Shown here in pieces: positions 60,601-64,000 of a DNA stretch of 64,000 nt. Position numbers and translations under genes: made by a program. The notes beneath the pieces were generated by a model. It did not search any database. It was not told the origin of the DNA and was given only the letters and a program-made list of their open reading frames with translations. Origin of the DNA: Dirofilaria immitis (taxonomy: Eukaryota; Nematoda; Chromadorea; Rhabditida; Onchocercidae); NCBI GenBank assembly GCA_024305405.1, contig JAKNDB010000110.1:2914001-2978000 (forward strand), read 5' to 3'. Each line of letters starts with the position of its first letter. Position 1 is the stretch's first letter.

Positions 60601-62447
60601 GTATACGAAAAACATAATAATAAGAGGTATGAAAACGATCCCGTTGCACTGTAAATAGTATATGATGGTAAATCCAAAAATACGCATTGCCATGTGCCAT
60701 TCACTTTTATCAAATTTCCTCGTTCCGCAATCTGCAATTAATCAATTAAAATTCTGTTTAAAAAAATCTCAACAAATAGATAAGAAGATTTCGTTACTAA
60801 TCAAATAAGGCACATATGATTGGAAGAATGCTGAGAATTTAGGACGCTTGTTGCTTATTATTAGTTATTAGCAGTAATGCTGGAATCTGAACTGAAATTT
60901 GGGAATACTTCAAGCTTAAGAATTTCGAAGGTTCTTAAAATTCAACAGTATTCTATAAAAATGATTCCTCGAGATTTATTCGTCCGACTAGTTCTTGTTG
61001 ACCTATATTCTTTTGCTTCATAAATTTCGAATTCGTGGAAGTTCTTAAGAACTGAAGGACTGCACTTGCGAATTCCGGTGATTTCCAGCCTTGAGTCCAA
61101 CAAATTTTTGAAACAACTACAATATGCAGTTGTATTATTGATATTTCTATAACTGGCTATATTAAAATAATTTGACGGATGATAACTTTCAAAAATTGTT
61201 AAATGTCAAAAATAGATTTTATTATCTTATGCAAAATTTCATCACTCAATGTTATTGCTAGGAACTGCTCACCATGGTAACGCGCAAAGTCTGTCGAAGC
61301 CTTTAAAACGTTGAATTTTGTCAAAAAGTTATAAATGGAAGAGAAAAAAGGAATGTATTTTAAAAGAAATCAATCCGCTTGCCTGTCGCCATCCGAATAA
61401 CGGAGCTAAACTAATTAAGGCGGATGAAAGCCAAACGGACAAAATTAGAAAAGCTGCTGTACGTTTATTTCTCTTAGCCATGTAAGCCATCGGTGTAGTT
61501 ATTGCCCAGTAACGATCTAGGCCAACAATGGATAAATTCCAAATAGAAGCCGTGGAGCATAAGATATCTGCTGCAAAATCAATCTAATTCAAAGAGAAAA
61601 ATTAAAATTTGATTAAAATGTTTATCATTTATACTACCATTCCCATTCCTGATAATTCTAGGACGATCAGATCTTAGTACAAATATCCATAGACTATATT
61701 TTACATAATTTTTAATAATTGATACAATTGAAAAATGTGATTAATATAAAATAAATGTTGCAAATAATATGATTATATATAAATAATGAAAAATAGAAAA
61801 TAATTTACAATGAAAGCATTCTTTTTTATTTTTTTTTGGCTTAAAAGCGTTTCTATTTATAAACGAACTCAATTAGTAATATTTGAATATTAATTTAATA
61901 TAAAGTTTGTAAAGAAAGAACTGATTAGAAAATGTTGTTAACTTGGCTGATTTTTTTCTTTTTTTCATATCATAAGTGTTAAAATTGTTATTCAAAGAAA
62001 ATATAAACCATAAGATTTATTTGACAGAGATGAAAACAAAAAAAAAGATGCCTGATACAAAAACGATGCAAACGGTCGATGTAAAAAGCCACTCATTTGC
62101 GATCGCATAAATAGATGACAGGGGTAGCACGATAATTCCAAGGCATAAATCACTGAAGGCAAGATTGGCAACCTATAAATATTACATCTATGACCTATGA
62201 GAACTTCTCGTTCTGAATTATAATGAAAAATTCGATAAAGGAAAGAATACCAGTAAATTAGGTACAGTTTGAAGATGTGGATTTTTATAGAGTACCACAA
62301 ATACAAGTATGTTGGCAACAATGGTCCAAATAACCAATAGCGCAAGTGCGCCCCTTTAAAATATTGAGGAATATATCGATATGAATCTCTTGCATATTTC
62401 ATCATAGCATTAATCCTGAAATTAATTGGATAGATATTTTTCTCCAT
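57610..62447 (-). CDS. Biogenic amine G-protein-coupled receptor (class A), ten exons
   Basis: Exons on the minus strand: 62447-62251, 62172-62065, 61583-61383, 60731-60544, 60433-60328, 59964-59834, 59427-59153, 58683-58565, 57889-57778, 57681-57610; about 503 residues. TM1 ALLVIWTIVANILVFVVLY; TM2 LAFSDLCLGIIVLPL with Asp2.50; TM3 with Asp3.32 (FAADILCSTAS) and LDRYWAI; TM4 ILSVWLSSALISLAPLFGW; TM5 with Ser5.42 and Ser5.46 before the IPLII proline; TM6 CFAICWTPFF; TM7 WLGYSNSAMNPIIY; then helix 8 and a short tail. Asp3.32 plus the two TM5 serines is the monoamine-binding set. Serotonin, octopamine, tyramine or dopamine cannot be told apart here. Start ATG at 62447 gives a short extracellular N-terminus. 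Frame breaks: exon 1 (GGGG, about 62353), exon 4 (TTTT, about 60640), exon 7 end (AAAA, about 59155). All splice phases otherwise agree. Confidence 0.88.
57890..58564 (-). other. Receptor intron between TM6 and TM7 exons
   Basis: Bounded by AT|GTAAGC and CTTCCAG|A on the minus strand; AT-rich, nothing else seen. Confidence 0.55.
58684..59833 (-). other. Receptor introns flanking the ICL3 exon at 59427-59153
   Basis: Two introns (58684-59152 and 59428-59833), AT-rich. A further small ICL3 exon could be hidden here because loop sequences are poorly conserved; none was identified by phase. Confidence 0.45.
60732..61382 (-). other. Receptor intron 3, GC-AG type
   Basis: The TM4 exon ends GGATGGCGACAG followed by GCAAGC, and the next exon starts after ATTGCAG. 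Phase is 0 on both sides. A GC donor with the strong context CAG|GCAAG is a known minor class. Confidence 0.65.
61584..62064 (-). other. Receptor intron 2
   Basis: Between the TM2 exon (weak donor ATC|GTTTTT) and the TM3 exon (acceptor GAATTAG). AT-rich, nothing else seen. Confidence 0.5.
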
Positions 62448-64000
62448 CGTTGTCTAACAATCCATGTCGCAAACATAAATCAGTTATCATTAAGCTAAAT
62501 TTTTTAGCACACTTCGACTAACATCTAATGTGCATGAAGAAATCAATGGCAAAGAATCACAAGTAGTTATGTCCGAATCATAAGTGCTAATGTAAAAAGC
62601 TTTCATAATGCTTGAGATGTAAGAAATGAAGACAGATAATACTAATTTATTTGTCTGCAAAAAGAACTTCAATATAATTTTTTTCTTTAGAAGAATTTTC
62701 TTTACAATTATTCTTTAGCAAAGAACGAACTTTTTGAACAATTGACATAACCATAGTTCAAAATTGAAACAGATCTGTAGATACTGTGTATTCAACAGAC
62801 AAAATTCTAGATTTTCGCATTGATATTCTTTGTGAAAAAAAAATGATGTCATCTTTGAATTGATGATTATAAATATTCGTCTTTTTATTATTGCCATTTC
62901 TTTCAAGTATAAAAAAAAAAAAAACAATCAATTTCATAAGCCTTCTGAAATTCTGATTAATATTGTTAATTCAGAATGATTGTGAGGCCAGCAAAGATGA
63001 TGAAGTGATGTGATTGCTTTTAATGATACAGAAATATTTCATTATTTATTGATGCTAAATTGTCCTTCAATATGATTTCTTCATAATTCCACTCATTTTT
63101 TTTTCTCTTCCATTATTCGAATGATATGTGAAGGATTCAAAATTGTGACGATTTTTCATAGAAGCTAACAAAATAACTGGATGACGACATCTGCTGGTTC
63201 AGTTGCAACATCAAAGCTGAACCATTTGCTTATATGTTAAAAGACGTTGATAATCCTGCATACCACTGATACGGGAACAACTTTGTGAAAGTTTGTAAAT
63301 ACGTGAATACTGCACTGATCTTCCGATCTATTTCGCCTACTTGTTTGTCTTGCAACAATCTTCTACACTAAACAGTTTCCCAAATGCAATTAGCATAAAA
63401 GGATAGAGGAAGAAGGGAAAGAAAAAGTTTTGGAAAAAACTTCATGCTACTATTATCAAATACTAAAATAATGGAATTTCTTCTCTCTCTATTAATCTCT
63501 TACATCAAAATTTCCATAACCCATTTTTAAGTAAAAGTGAAGATTCGGATTTAATGCTCAGTTGAACGCAATTTACATTTTACAAATGTGTCAGTAGTAC
63601 ATGTTAGGATGGGATGCATAAATTGCTGATGAGAAGCCAGCTTTTAAAACTGCAGCAATTTCATAATTATCGGGGTTCGACATTGAAGGCAGGATATGCC
63701 TTGCTGTTGCATTATTGATATTTTTAAGGAAAGAATGAAACTACTTCATTGATGTCCCATCCTCTTAGCAATAAGATGCCGCGAGATTCTCGCACCGAAT
63801 CATCCGAAGCGGTATGCAAGCAATATATAATAATCAAGATACTGTCTCGTTTCTTCACCTATCTCTTTCATCTTCTTTTTATGTTTTTCCTGTATCTTTT
63901 CTTAGCTTCTAAATAAGATTAAGCTTCAGATCTTCAGTAAATGAATATGCAGATACATCTCCCGACTGATTTGCCACATCCAAAACCAAAGCATAATATA
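62448..64000. other. Upstream region of the receptor gene
   Basis: AT-rich, no coding region that I can support on either strand. On the minus strand GATTGTTAG just upstream of the receptor ATG is a possible trans-splice acceptor. Presumably includes the receptor promoter; no element is recognised. Confidence 0.45.

Noticed and set aside
1..64000. Bacterial (for example Wolbachia) origin or insertion
   Set aside because: All recognisable genes have spliceosomal introns and animal domain architecture; no bacterial gene cluster was seen.
1..64000. tRNA, rRNA or other structural RNA genes
   Set aside because: I found no convincing tRNA boxes or rRNA sequence by eye; a covariance-model search would be needed to exclude small ones.

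Overview
The window looks like nuclear DNA of a parasitic nematode, most likely a filarial/spirurid worm. It is AT-rich, its genes are split by short GT..AG introns with TTTTCAG-type acceptors, one gene has a spliced-leader-style acceptor just before its ATG, it carries a BEL/Pao LTR retrotransposon, and its main gene matches a nematode active-zone protein. Species assignment is inference. REGION 1 (about 3.0-48.2 kb, + strand): about 38 exons of one very large gene that I read as the orthologue of C. elegans Clarinet (cla-1), a presynaptic active-zone protein ending in a PDZ and a C2 domain. Summed exons predict roughly 9,800 residues. One exon of about 17.6 kb (4955-22525) holds an 11.7-kb tandem array, about 17.5 copies of a nearly identical ~671-bp coding unit (7.5-19.3 kb). 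After it come many small exons (22.8-34.4 kb), a 2.6-kb exon with a coiled coil and a Tyr/Ser/Asn-rich tail (38.0-40.6 kb), then the PDZ exons (45.1-46.2 kb) and C2 exons (47.2-48.1 kb). A short helical motif resembling the first helix of Rab-binding domains of Rab effectors (consensus about L-[ST]-x-E-E-x-x-x-I-x-x-V) recurs throughout, including twice per repeat unit. REGION 2 (49.5-54.3 kb): a BEL/Pao element with both LTRs and a 5-bp target-site duplication. It keeps gag, a protease remnant, an integrase core and a membrane-anchored ORF3, but has lost reverse transcriptase and RNase H. REGION 3 (54.9-57.2 kb, + strand): an eight-exon homocysteine S-methyltransferase gene of about 315 residues. 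REGION 4 (62.4-57.6 kb, - strand): a ten-exon aminergic GPCR of about 503 residues with all seven TM segments and an unusual cysteine-rich third intracellular loop. It is convergent with the methyltransferase gene. RELATION OF THE GENES: no operon is evident. CLA-1 (synaptic scaffold) and the amine receptor both point to neuronal expression; the methyltransferase is metabolic. CAVEAT: in all three genes the reading frame breaks repeatedly by single bases, mostly a base too few in an A or T run, while splice phases and conserved motifs resume correctly. I read this as base-level assembly error (long-read consensus), not gene decay. The one break inside every array unit falls on a correctly phased A_AAA_AAG heptamer, so programmed -1 frameshifting should be excluded explicitly.
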